From: a virus
Virus record (IMG/VR): IMGVR_UViG_3300027749_000212
Coordinates: 1-41,328 of that record
Direction: 5' to 3' (one strand)
DNA: 41,328 nt
The notes below the pieces were generated by a model. The model saw only the letters and a program-made list of their open reading frames with translations, was not told where the DNA came from and did not search any database. This document shows positions 34,168 to 40,560 of this stretch, piece by piece. Both the position numbers and the translations under genes were made by a program. Positions within the stretch are counted from its first letter, which is position 1; every line of letters begins with the position of its first letter.

Positions 34168-34448
34168 AAACGCCGTCTGTTAATGTACTTTGTGACGTAC
34201 TTACTCTTTGTTATCGTAGGATCGTAGTCTAAAAACATTTTAACGATATCTTGATCAGAATCAACTCCTGAAAGGCTTTTTAGTAATTCTTTTAGTTTTG
34301 CGTCTTCTAATGTTAATATAAACACATTTTGAAAGGATAACTTTTTACCTTTTAGTAAAGTGCAGTATGAACAAAATGAAAGTAAGATATGTTCACTTTC
34401 TCTATCTATAATGCTTTGTGCAGGGCTTACGCAGACGTTAATGTACAT
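34158..34448 (-). CDS. Small protein in the gp33 position (unconfirmed)
   Basis: 96 residues. 'SEHILLSFCSYCTLLKGKKL' contains a CxxC pair, followed by 'FQNVFILTLEDAKLKELLKS' and a basic end (KYINRRRLCH). T4 gp33, the late-transcription co-activator, is 112 residues and lies directly upstream of genes 59 and 32, as this gene does. No gp33 motif, such as its hydrophobic clamp-binding C-terminus, is present here, so the identity is doubtful. It overlaps the DHH gene by 11 bases and the next gene by 10. Confidence 0.55.
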   Translation of the reverse strand: MYINVCVSPAQSIIDRESEHILLSFCSYCTLLKGKKLSFQNVFILTLEDAKLKELLKSLSGVDSDQDIVKMFLDYDPTITKSKYVTKYINRRRLCH

Positions 34449-35322
34449 ATGTGAGAGTTTTTGTAAAGTTTAAAAATTTATCTGTGATTTTGCCGCCAGC
34501 GGCATATTGATGACCTCCACCATCACACAATAACTCTGCTAACTTAGCTAAGTTAATGTCACAAGTATCTTTATTTTTTCTTATAGAAATGGTTTGTGTG
34601 TTTAACATCACTATAAATACAATATCAGCTTTGAATTTCTTTAAAGCTTGATGAGCAACTTCATTAATACCGAAGTCCGCAGTACAGCTAATTACTTTAT
34701 AACCCTTGAGTGTGCCTGAGTAATATTCCGCTCGTTCAAGCTGATCTTTCAGCTTATTAAAGTATAGCTTAATGGCATTTTGCTCTTGTATGTTGAAAGG
34801 TACAAATCCTTCTTCGTATCTACTAATAAACTTATCAACCTTAGGTTTGTTAAAGTTATGATACACAGCATTTAACTTTAGCGTTTCGCTAAAATTTAGT
34901 TGGTAAGAATCGTAGTCGTTTACTATATCAAATAGTGCCTGTAATTCGAGACTAATGTTTGATAAAACTTTACTAAAACGTTCTTGTATTAATTTAACAC
35001 ACGATGGATATGTCTTAATGCATACAGAAGCTATCTTGTACCTATCTTTTACTTCTAGATGAGAAGAATGATGATCAATAACAACAACCTTCTTTTTATC
35101 CACGTGAGGTATTAGCTTATCAGGTACAAATAAATCAGTAATGAAAATTAAATCATATTGATCGTAATTAGCGTCAATCCACGCTTTAAAATAACCGACT
35201 AACTCGTAATCACTTACCTCTCTAATATAGATTTCTTCAGCTTTATTTTTATAGACGTGTCTAAGTGCTAGAGCAGAGCATGCTCCATCTAAATCATTAT
35301 CTGTCCATATAGCAATCTTCAC
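34438..35322 (-). CDS. DHH/DHHA1-family phosphoesterase
   Basis: 294 residues from the GTG at 35322. Motif I is TDNDLDGACSA, motif II an Asp in 'LIFITDLFVP', motif III VVVIDHHSSH (the DHH), motif IV an Asp in 'DIVNDYDSY', and the DHHA1 domain ends in GGGHQYAAGG. All metal ligands are present, so activity is expected on short RNAs, ssDNA ends or cyclic/linear dinucleotides (RecJ, NrnA and GdpP belong to this superfamily). An ATG at 35328 overlaps the TATAAATA box; a decayed second copy of this region (36871-36955) keeps the GTG but not that ATG. This supports GTG as the start. Confidence 0.88.
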   Translation of the reverse strand: MKIAIWTDNDLDGACSALALRHVYKNKAEEIYIREVSDYELVGYFKAWIDANYDQYDLIFITDLFVPDKLIPHVDKKKVVVIDHHSSHLEVKDRYKIASVCIKTYPSCVKLIQERFSKVLSNISLELQALFDIVNDYDSYQLNFSETLKLNAVYHNFNKPKVDKFISRYEEGFVPFNIQEQNAIKLYFNKLKDQLERAEYYSGTLKGYKVISCTADFGINEVAHQALKKFKADIVFIVMLNTQTISIRKNKDTCDINLAKLAELLCDGGGHQYAAGGKITDKFLNFTKTLTYVH

Positions 35323-35336
35323 ATGCATATTTATAC
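35251..35336 (-). repeat. Direct repeat copy A: promoter and 5' end of DHH gene
   Basis: Aligned by hand with 36871-36955: 74 of 86 columns identical, with one base missing in copy B. Copy A is the functional one, covering TATAAATA and the first ~24 codons of the DHH gene. Weaker similarity ('TTAARTAATCAA') continues on the promoter side of both copies. The two copies bracket two glycosyltransferase genes. Confidence 0.88.
35328..35335 (-). promoter_or_regulatory. T4-late promoter, exact TATAAATA
   Basis: Perfect TATAAATA on the minus strand, ending 5 bases before the GTG at 35322. Confidence 0.68.
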
Positions 35337-35338
35337 CA

Positions 35339-36088
35339 CTATTTTAAATAATCAATAACACCCAATTCTTTATGTATTATATTAATTGGTTTTTGTGTAT
35401 TTTTATACATTGTACTTAATTCTACAAACTTACAATACTCTGACCACTTAGGTATTATTTCGTAACATGAATCAACACTATATTCTTTATTACATTTTAC
35501 AGCTTCATTAGTCATATCATGCTCTGTACTATACGTAGCATGGTAGTTTATCCCTCCCCAGTTGTACACATAATCTATATTGTTTTCATCTTTTTGATTA
35601 AACTTATTATCAATTCTATTGTAAAAGTCTACATCTTCACCTTTTGTTATATCAGCATAACCACCACATCTAGCCCAACCTTCTCGCTTGAGAGAACCAG
35701 CGCTACTCGAACAACCAGAAACATAGAACTTGTCTTGCGTTACATAATATGCTGCTGTGTTCCAGTAAAAAAATGCATCAGGGTGACTAATGTGAAATTT
35801 TACGTGATTTGATATACGACTAGGTAGAAAAATATCATCATCATCATAATGCATATATAAATCGTAATGACCAAACGAAACACCTATATTACGCTTACTA
35901 CCTAATGTTATTTTTTTTGTTAGATTTAATACATGAACATTTTCAATATCACATGTTAACTGTACATTTTTATCATCGTTAATAAAAATCAACTCTTTAT
36001 CGGTGTGATCTTGATCTAAGAAACTTGCTAAAACTCTACCTAATAAAGGTAGTCTACCGTAAGTTGGGCATATTACTAATACTTTCAT
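35339..36088 (-). CDS. Family-2 glycosyltransferase
   Basis: 249 residues. N-terminal KVLVICPTYGRLPLLGRVLAS and 'ELIFINDD' form the nucleotide-sugar fold; 'LGSKRNIGVSFGHYDLYMHY' leads into DDDD (the metal-binding DxD equivalent) and 'IFLPSRISNHV'; later 'KREGWARCGGYADITKGEDVDF' provides the acceptor-side ED motif. The donor and acceptor sugars cannot be told. It starts 10 bases after the fucosyltransferase-like gene stop and ends next to the DHH promoter. With that gene it forms the inserted block between repeat copies A and B. Confidence 0.87.
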   Translation of the reverse strand: MKVLVICPTYGRLPLLGRVLASFLDQDHTDKELIFINDDKNVQLTCDIENVHVLNLTKKITLGSKRNIGVSFGHYDLYMHYDDDDIFLPSRISNHVKFHISHPDAFFYWNTAAYYVTQDKFYVSGCSSSAGSLKREGWARCGGYADITKGEDVDFYNRIDNKFNQKDENNIDYVYNWGGINYHATYSTEHDMTNEAVKCNKEYSVDSCYEIIPKWSEYCKFVELSTMYKNTQKPINIIHKELGVIDYLK

Positions 36089-36098
36089 ATTTTATTAA

Positions 36099-36839
36099 TT
36101 AAACATCGTGTTTTATAATTTTATCATGATAAATGTCAGTAGCTTCACTATTATTCACGAACCACTTGGAAGGGAAATAAGATGTTTTATTGCCAATCAA
36201 AGCAGCCCACCAAGAAAAAGTGGAGTTGCTGCCGACTAATGTATCACACTTTGCCATGCATGCAAGCTCTTTAATATCGAAACTTGATTTTAAGATATCG
36301 AATTTATATTTGGCGAACTCATTTATTACATGATTTGGATCATCAGTAAATATTTTAATGTTTTTATTTTTAAATTTCTCAAAGAAATATTCAAAATATT
36401 CTGTATGACACACGTAGTGTATGGTTGGATGATTCAAATAATCACCCCGCCTAATATGAAATCCCACCTCAATTTTTACATCGTCGTTGATTTTGGGCAA
36501 GTCCAATAAAGATATAAATTCATCTTTAACATCTTCGAAATATTTTAAAGATTGAAAGTATCCATTTAATGATACATCTCCATCATAATATGGCAATTCA
36601 TCGTAGTTAAATCTTTTCTCTTGTATTATTGTGACATCTTCGGTGATGTAATTTCCATATTCGAAATTTTTAAATATTGTGTATTCGTATGCCAAAGGAT
36701 CTGTGCCTTGACTAGCAAACCAATTATTGGGATTTACAATTAATTTTTTACCATATTTTTTGGCGTATGCGTATCCAGCAGCTATTTGAAATAGCTGATT
36801 ACCCACACCACCAATGACATTTACATAACAATTATTCAT
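36099..36839 (-). CDS. Alpha-1,2-fucosyltransferase-like enzyme (GT11)
   Basis: 246 residues from the ATG at 36839. Family 11 motifs: VIGGVGNQLFQIAAGYAYA near the N-terminus, GFHIRRGDYLN in the middle (the HxRRGD motif that binds GDP-fucose) and 'LVGSNSTFSWWAALIG' near the C-terminus. The open frame continues upstream to an ATG at 36878, but those 13 extra codons lie in the decayed DHH copy, and family similarity starts at MNNCYVNVIGG, so 36839 is chosen. It would transfer fucose (or a related sugar) to a galactose-containing glycan. The likely promoter is the TATAAATA of the decayed copy, 107 bases upstream. Confidence 0.87.
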   Translation of the reverse strand: MNNCYVNVIGGVGNQLFQIAAGYAYAKKYGKKLIVNPNNWFASQGTDPLAYEYTIFKNFEYGNYITEDVTIIQEKRFNYDELPYYDGDVSLNGYFQSLKYFEDVKDEFISLLDLPKINDDVKIEVGFHIRRGDYLNHPTIHYVCHTEYFEYFFEKFKNKNIKIFTDDPNHVINEFAKYKFDILKSSFDIKELACMAKCDTLVGSNSTFSWWAALIGNKTSYFPSKWFVNNSEATDIYHDKIIKHDV

Positions 36840-36870
36840 TTTAAAATTGAAATAATATAATTTTGTCTTT

Positions 36871-36941
36871 ATAGACATGTCTTAGTGCGAGAGCTAAGCA
36901 AGCACCGTCTAAATCATTATCTGCCATATAGCAATCTTCAC
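36871..36941 (-). pseudogene. Decayed 5' fragment of the DHH phosphoesterase gene
   Basis: Beginning with GTG at 36941, the reading matches the DHH gene start (VKIAIW), but one base is missing shortly after TGG, so the frame hits TAG within 11 codons. Allowing for the lost base, it continues as DNDLDGACLALALRHVY. The fragment then merges into the fucosyltransferase leader. It is a relic of duplication, not a functional gene. Confidence 0.85.
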
Positions 36942-36946
36942 GTGTG

Positions 36947-36954
36947 TATTTATA
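36947..36954 (-). promoter_or_regulatory. TATAAATA retained in the decayed copy
   Basis: Exact TATAAATA, with the same 5-base gap to the dead GTG. It has escaped the decay seen in the coding part, so it may now drive the two glycosyltransferase genes. Confidence 0.55.
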
Positions 36955-36969
36955 CGGGTTCTTAAGTAA

Positions 36970-37386
36970 TCAACCTTTACTCAAGAATTCCAATGATGAG
37001 AATGAACTATCACCAGAATCAAAATCTACATCTTCTGTCTGTGTGATTGTTAGTGTAGTATAGTCAATACTCATAGGTTGAGTATGTCCTCGTGGGCCAT
37101 ATCGATTCTTCATCATACCAAGTCTAATAATATTGAGCTCTCTGTCTTCTTCATTCTGGAAGATGGACACAATAACGTCAGCTGTAGCTGCGAGGCCGAC
37201 ACTTTCTGAGATAGTAGCTAAGTCAGGGTTATCGTGGCCAAATCCACTATTATGTGTTAGTATATTATTTGCATAAAATAAATTATCATCAGATACAGAT
37301 ATATCTACAGTTACTGTCTCACCAACATCAACTATGCTAACAATTTCGTCATATTCCCAAGAATGCTTTACATTTGTTAATTTCAT
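36970..37386 (-). CDS. 41: Replicative helicase gp41-like, C-terminal half with split-intein C-part
   Basis: 138 residues. Residues 1-46 are the C-terminal intein fragment: 'DVGETVTVDISVSDDNLFYA' and then NNILTHN, the penultimate His and final Asn needed for splicing, followed by Ser47 as the +1 nucleophile. Residues 47-138 are the end of a DnaB-type RecA domain: SGFGHDNPDLATISESVG, 'ADVIVSIFQNEEDRELNIIR', 'KNRYGPRG' (arginine-finger region), and an acidic C-terminus (DVDFDSGDSS). It has no N-terminal helicase part and would be useless without ligation to the product of 38568-39881. Its start lies 38 bases inside the homing endonuclease gene, in another frame. Confidence 0.93.
   Translation of the reverse strand: MKLTNVKHSWEYDEIVSIVDVGETVTVDISVSDDNLFYANNILTHNSGFGHDNPDLATISESVGLAATADVIVSIFQNEEDRELNIIRLGMMKNRYGPRGHTQPMSIDYTTLTITQTEDVDFDSGDSSFSSLEFLSKG
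37249..37386 (-). other. Split intein, C-terminal fragment (46 residues)
   Basis: Encodes MKLTNVKHSW... to the HN at the splice site. Block F-like 'VDISVSDDNLFYANNILTHN' is close in style to known gp41-type split intein C-parts. Cleavage is predicted between Asn46 and Ser47 (Ser codon 37246-37248). Confidence 0.92.
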
Positions 37387-38539
37387 TATTTTTATCTATT
37401 CTATAATCTTTTTCCCATATTACAAGCACATCGTAATTTTTTGTAGTTGCTTGTTTAATTTTAATTTCATCATAATACCACATTTCTTCACAGGTCCTGT
37501 TCTTTTTATATGGATGCGGAGTATCTGTGATACTATAAATAGTAGGGTTACCATGAAATATATCACCATTAAATTCTATTATTTTTTTTGTTTTAATATT
37601 AACATAATCAAAAAAATATACACCTGTATCTGTATTCATTACAAATTCTTTATTTTTAGTTGCATAATAAACATACGGATTTTGACTATCCAACATATCA
37701 AAAAGTTCCTGTGATATTTTTGAGTAAGATGATACTCCTAAAGCACTAGTAGACAACCAGTTTTCGTATTTAGATTTTCCTTCTAATTCACCATAACGTA
37801 ATATATAACTTTCGAGAGTATTATTAAAACGTTTTTTAGCAATAAATTTATTATATCGATATAAACCATTATCTACACCGTATCGTTTTTGATAGCTTAG
37901 TAATGACGTATTATTTTTTGATTCCTTTATACGTTTTAATCCATCAACCTCGCCATATTTAGAAACAAAACCTAGCGTGGAAGCGCCGAAATTTAGCGCA
38001 GAAATTTTTTTCTCGTAAATCTTACAACCTTCACCTTCCCCGTATTTAGATATAAAATAATCTTTAGTACCTTTATTTTTTTCTTTATGTTTTAAATTAT
38101 TAAATTTTATTACACCTTCTTCTTTACCATACTTTTTAATAAATCTGTCAATAGTCTTATTACCTTTATTTTTCAAACAAAAACTATTATATCTATCTAA
38201 TCCTTCTAAATAACCATATCTTCGTATAAATGATTCACGTGTATTGCTTTTTAAAAATTTGTTATTTTTATACTTCAATAATCCCTCTTCGATACCATAC
38301 CGTAATTGAAATAGTTCAAGTGTATGTTTACCACCATATATTTGTATATACTGAACAACTTTAGAATATGCATCTAACCAATTTCCTTTTAAATCTACCT
38401 CACAAAATTCTGCAATAATTCGTATTTGATGTGATTTTATCTTAAATTGATGTATAATTTGTTGAATCTGATATAGTTGTTCTTGATTGGGAGTTTTTTG
38501 TGTAAATTTTTTCCATATCTTTGTTTCATAAATATTCAT
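37349..38539 (-). CDS. Vsr-like (EDxHD-type) homing endonuclease with seven RYG repeats
   Basis: 396 residues. The C-terminal ~90 residues carry the nuclease: 'KIIEFNGDIFHGNP' (Glu322, Asp326, His329), then 'MWYYDEIKIKQA' and 'YDVLVIWEKDYR', the pattern of the homing endonuclease family found in fractured phage genes and related to Vsr repair nucleases. Residues about 77-265 are seven repeats of (F/Y)xxRYGxxEGxxRY, with YG at 81, 108, 137, 166, 194, 220 and 249, probably DNA-binding modules. It lies between the two helicase halves on the same strand, so it is the mobile element that splits the gene. A CATAAATA box stands 7 bases before its ATG. Confidence 0.88.
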   Translation of the reverse strand: MNIYETKIWKKFTQKTPNQEQLYQIQQIIHQFKIKSHQIRIIAEFCEVDLKGNWLDAYSKVVQYIQIYGGKHTLELFQLRYGIEEGLLKYKNNKFLKSNTRESFIRRYGYLEGLDRYNSFCLKNKGNKTIDRFIKKYGKEEGVIKFNNLKHKEKNKGTKDYFISKYGEGEGCKIYEKKISALNFGASTLGFVSKYGEVDGLKRIKESKNNTSLLSYQKRYGVDNGLYRYNKFIAKKRFNNTLESYILRYGELEGKSKYENWLSTSALGVSSYSKISQELFDMLDSQNPYVYYATKNKEFVMNTDTGVYFFDYVNIKTKKIIEFNGDIFHGNPTIYSITDTPHPYKKNRTCEEMWYYDEIKIKQATTKNYDVLVIWEKDYRIDKNNEINKCKAFLGI

Positions 38540-38546
38540 ATTAATA

Positions 38547-38554
38547 TATTTATG
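38547..38554 (-). promoter_or_regulatory. T4-late-like promoter box of the homing endonuclease
   Basis: CATAAATA on the minus strand, 7 bases before the ATG at 38539 and just after the N-half stop. It would uncouple endonuclease expression from the early helicase transcript, as known for T4 homing endonucleases with late promoters. Confidence 0.58.
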
Positions 38555-38567
38555 TTATCGTCTCAGT

Positions 38568-39881
38568 TTAAGTCAATTTTTTAACCATCAGTTGATTACC
38601 TATATTTAAACCACTACTAATCGACTGTATCCCGTTTTTTGTTGGAAAGAGGTGTTTACTACTGCAAATAATTTCTTTACCGGATTTCGTTGTTATTTTA
38701 TAGCACTTCTGAATTTCACGCGGGTATACATAACGAACTGTAACAAAACTACCCTTACCTGAAATTTGATCACCTGCTTTAATATTACCAAGAGTTTTAA
38801 CACCTTCTGTTGTTATAATCTCTGTATCTATATCTAAACAACGATTCAACTGAGTAGCAGAAATAAATGGACAGTTAAAGACATAGCTCATCGCTCTGAC
38901 TTGCTCAGTAACGTTCTTTACACGTTCGTATGAGTTAGTACCAATAGGCGAATGTATCAAGTTAAGATAGTCAACAACTACAGTATCAATTTTAATTCCT
39001 TGATCTGTAATTTTCTTGATGAATGCCTTGAGTTGATTCGGTGTAATTGTACTTGGAGGAAATTCCTTAATAAATAACTGACCTTTGCCCTGAGACTCTC
39101 GTTCTCTAACAGCTTGTCTTAGAGCATGAGTATTGAAACTCAGATCTTTCAGAGGTATCTTACTTACATTAGAGCAAATACGCTTTGCATATAGTAACTC
39201 AGACATTTCTAGAGTTATAAGCAAAACATTTTTACCTTGGTTCGCAATATTAGCAGCAATATTACCTAGAAAGATAGATTTACCAATGTTAGTCTCACCT
39301 GCAAATACATAAAGAGCTCGTCCGTTCTCCATGAAGCCACCATTTAGAGCTGTATCAAGCCATTCCCATGTACTTGGAATACTCTTTTGTACATTAGTCA
39401 AATCATCAATAAGAATCTCAATGTCTCTATGTAGATTAAATCCTAAATCAGTAACAAGATTAATGTTACAAGATTTTTCAAACTTATCTAACATCTTAGC
39501 TGTATCGATACTACCCTTAGAAAGATCACTGGCCATTTCAAGCATTGTAACATACACAGCTTTCTCTTTTAGAAAGCGCTCTGTATTCTCATATAGCTCT
39601 TCCTTGTCGATATTCTTATCAATATCAGAGAACGAATTGACTAATTGCTTAAAAGAGTTACGCAACTCTTCTGTAGTCAGGTAAGTCTTTACTTCTGTGA
39701 GCGTTGGTAACTTACCACGTCTATCGCTAAACTCAGATATAATATTGAATACAGAAGCAATATTTTTATCTTTGAAATACGTAGGTTTGACATGATCTAC
39801 AATCGTCGTCAGATATGTAGAATCAAAAAGTGCTTTATAACAAAGCACTTTTTCAAAATAATCAGTATTTAAATCACTCAC
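38568..39881 (-). CDS. 41: Replicative helicase gp41-like, N-terminal half with split-intein N-part
   Basis: 437 residues, starting at GTG (39881). Residues 1-150 are the helical N-terminal domain; residues about 165-347 are the RecA-like motor, with Walker A GETNIGKS (195-202), 'VLLITLEMSELLYAKRI' and Walker B VVVDYLNLI (301-309). The extein stops at 'FISATQLNR' (residue 347), in the conserved DnaB-family motif ending QLNR, a known intein site. Residues 348-437 are the intein N-fragment. The extein halves add up to 439 residues, against 475 in T4 gp41. Spliced, it unwinds DNA ahead of the fork and works with primase. Confidence 0.93.
   Translation of the reverse strand: MSDLNTDYFEKVLCYKALFDSTYLTTIVDHVKPTYFKDKNIASVFNIISEFSDRRGKLPTLTEVKTYLTTEELRNSFKQLVNSFSDIDKNIDKEELYENTERFLKEKAVYVTMLEMASDLSKGSIDTAKMLDKFEKSCNINLVTDLGFNLHRDIEILIDDLTNVQKSIPSTWEWLDTALNGGFMENGRALYVFAGETNIGKSIFLGNIAANIANQGKNVLLITLEMSELLYAKRICSNVSKIPLKDLSFNTHALRQAVRERESQGKGQLFIKEFPPSTITPNQLKAFIKKITDQGIKIDTVVVDYLNLIHSPIGTNSYERVKNVTEQVRAMSYVFNCPFISATQLNRCLDIDTEIITTEGVKTLGNIKAGDQISGKGSFVTVRYVYPREIQKCYKITTKSGKEIICSSKHLFPTKNGIQSISSGLNIGNQLMVKKLT
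38571..38840 (-). other. Split intein, N-terminal fragment (90 residues)
   Basis: Begins with Cys348 (TGT 38838-38840): CLDIDTEIITTEGVKTLGNI carries block A, and 'KSGKEIICSSKHLFPT' is block B with its His. It ends 'GNQLMVKKLT', the usual end point of gp41-type split N-parts. Splicing is therefore expected in trans with 37249-37386. Confidence 0.93.
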
Positions 39882-39888
39882 GTTGTTA

Positions 39889-40557
39889 TTATAGCTTACC
39901 TCTCCATTTGCTCAAGAACCATTCTTGACCCTTTAGAAACTCCGGAGTAAATTCTCTTAACCCAGGAGAATTATGTGTAATTAAAATATCAGATACCCCA
40001 ACCTTAAACCCAGCTTGATGACACTGTAAACTATAATCCAAATCATAATAGTGGTAGCCTGCTGGGTTACTTTCATCAAATCTAATTTGCTCAAACACTC
40101 TACGATGAATAGCCATAAAGACACCATCAATCAAAACTACTCGTTTTGGATATGGTCCAAATGACGTCATATGTTTTTGATCTGCATTTCCATGAGCTAC
40201 AGCTCCATGCAGTTTGCCTCCTTCAAATCCACCTCCCATGATATGCCAAAGTGCAGGCTCTTGCAACTTACACTCTGTTGTACCTGCTACACCAACAATA
40301 TCAAAATCACTTCGGAGAATATCTGGTAGTTTGTATGGCACATCAGATTCAATAATTACATCATCATGGCATATAACTAAATAATCCTTTTTACCTTTAA
40401 TTGCCATATCAATGGCTTTGTTGTATACAACAGGAAGAGGCTTTGTATTATTTTCTGCAAAGAAGAACTTATTGTAACTAGATGTATTTTTAAATAACAG
40501 AGTATCACTTTTTGAACCCTTTGTTGCAGAGAAGTAGAATGTTTTTTGTATTGACAT
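39889..40557 (-). CDS. Glycosyltransferase, GT2 (StrF-like) type
   Basis: 222 residues. 'DYLVICHDDVIIESDVPYKL' has the DD metal motif; 'FDIVGVAGTTECK', 'LIDGVFMAIHRRVFEQIRFD' and 'YHYYDLDYSLQCHQAGFKVG' with 'ITHNSPG' follow in the order of the StrF-type glycosyltransferase family (Glyco_tranf_2_5). This small cytoplasmic enzyme transfers a sugar; donor and acceptor are unknown. It starts 3 bases after the amidotransferase stop and ends 7 bases before the helicase N-half, in one apparent minus-strand unit. Confidence 0.85.
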   Translation of the reverse strand: MSIQKTFYFSATKGSKSDTLLFKNTSSYNKFFFAENNTKPLPVVYNKAIDMAIKGKKDYLVICHDDVIIESDVPYKLPDILRSDFDIVGVAGTTECKLQEPALWHIMGGGFEGGKLHGAVAHGNADQKHMTSFGPYPKRVVLIDGVFMAIHRRVFEQIRFDESNPAGYHYYDLDYSLQCHQAGFKVGVSDILITHNSPGLREFTPEFLKGQEWFLSKWRGKL

Positions 40558-40560
40558 ATA

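Larger units (their letters stand above)
36871..36955 (-). repeat. Direct repeat copy B (decayed)
   Basis: Counterpart of 35251-35336 with eleven substitutions and a one-base deletion. It directly follows the helicase C-half, which suggests that the DHH gene once stood here. Confidence 0.86.

Noticed and set aside
36840-36878. Thirteen-codon N-terminal extension of the fucosyltransferase-like gene
   Set aside because: It lies in the decayed DHH copy, and the GT11 motif starts right after the ATG at 36839.
36970-39881. Sequencing frameshift or simple gene breakage of the helicase
   Set aside because: Both break points carry complete matching intein ends with catalytic Cys, His, Asn and Ser, so a split intein explains the structure.
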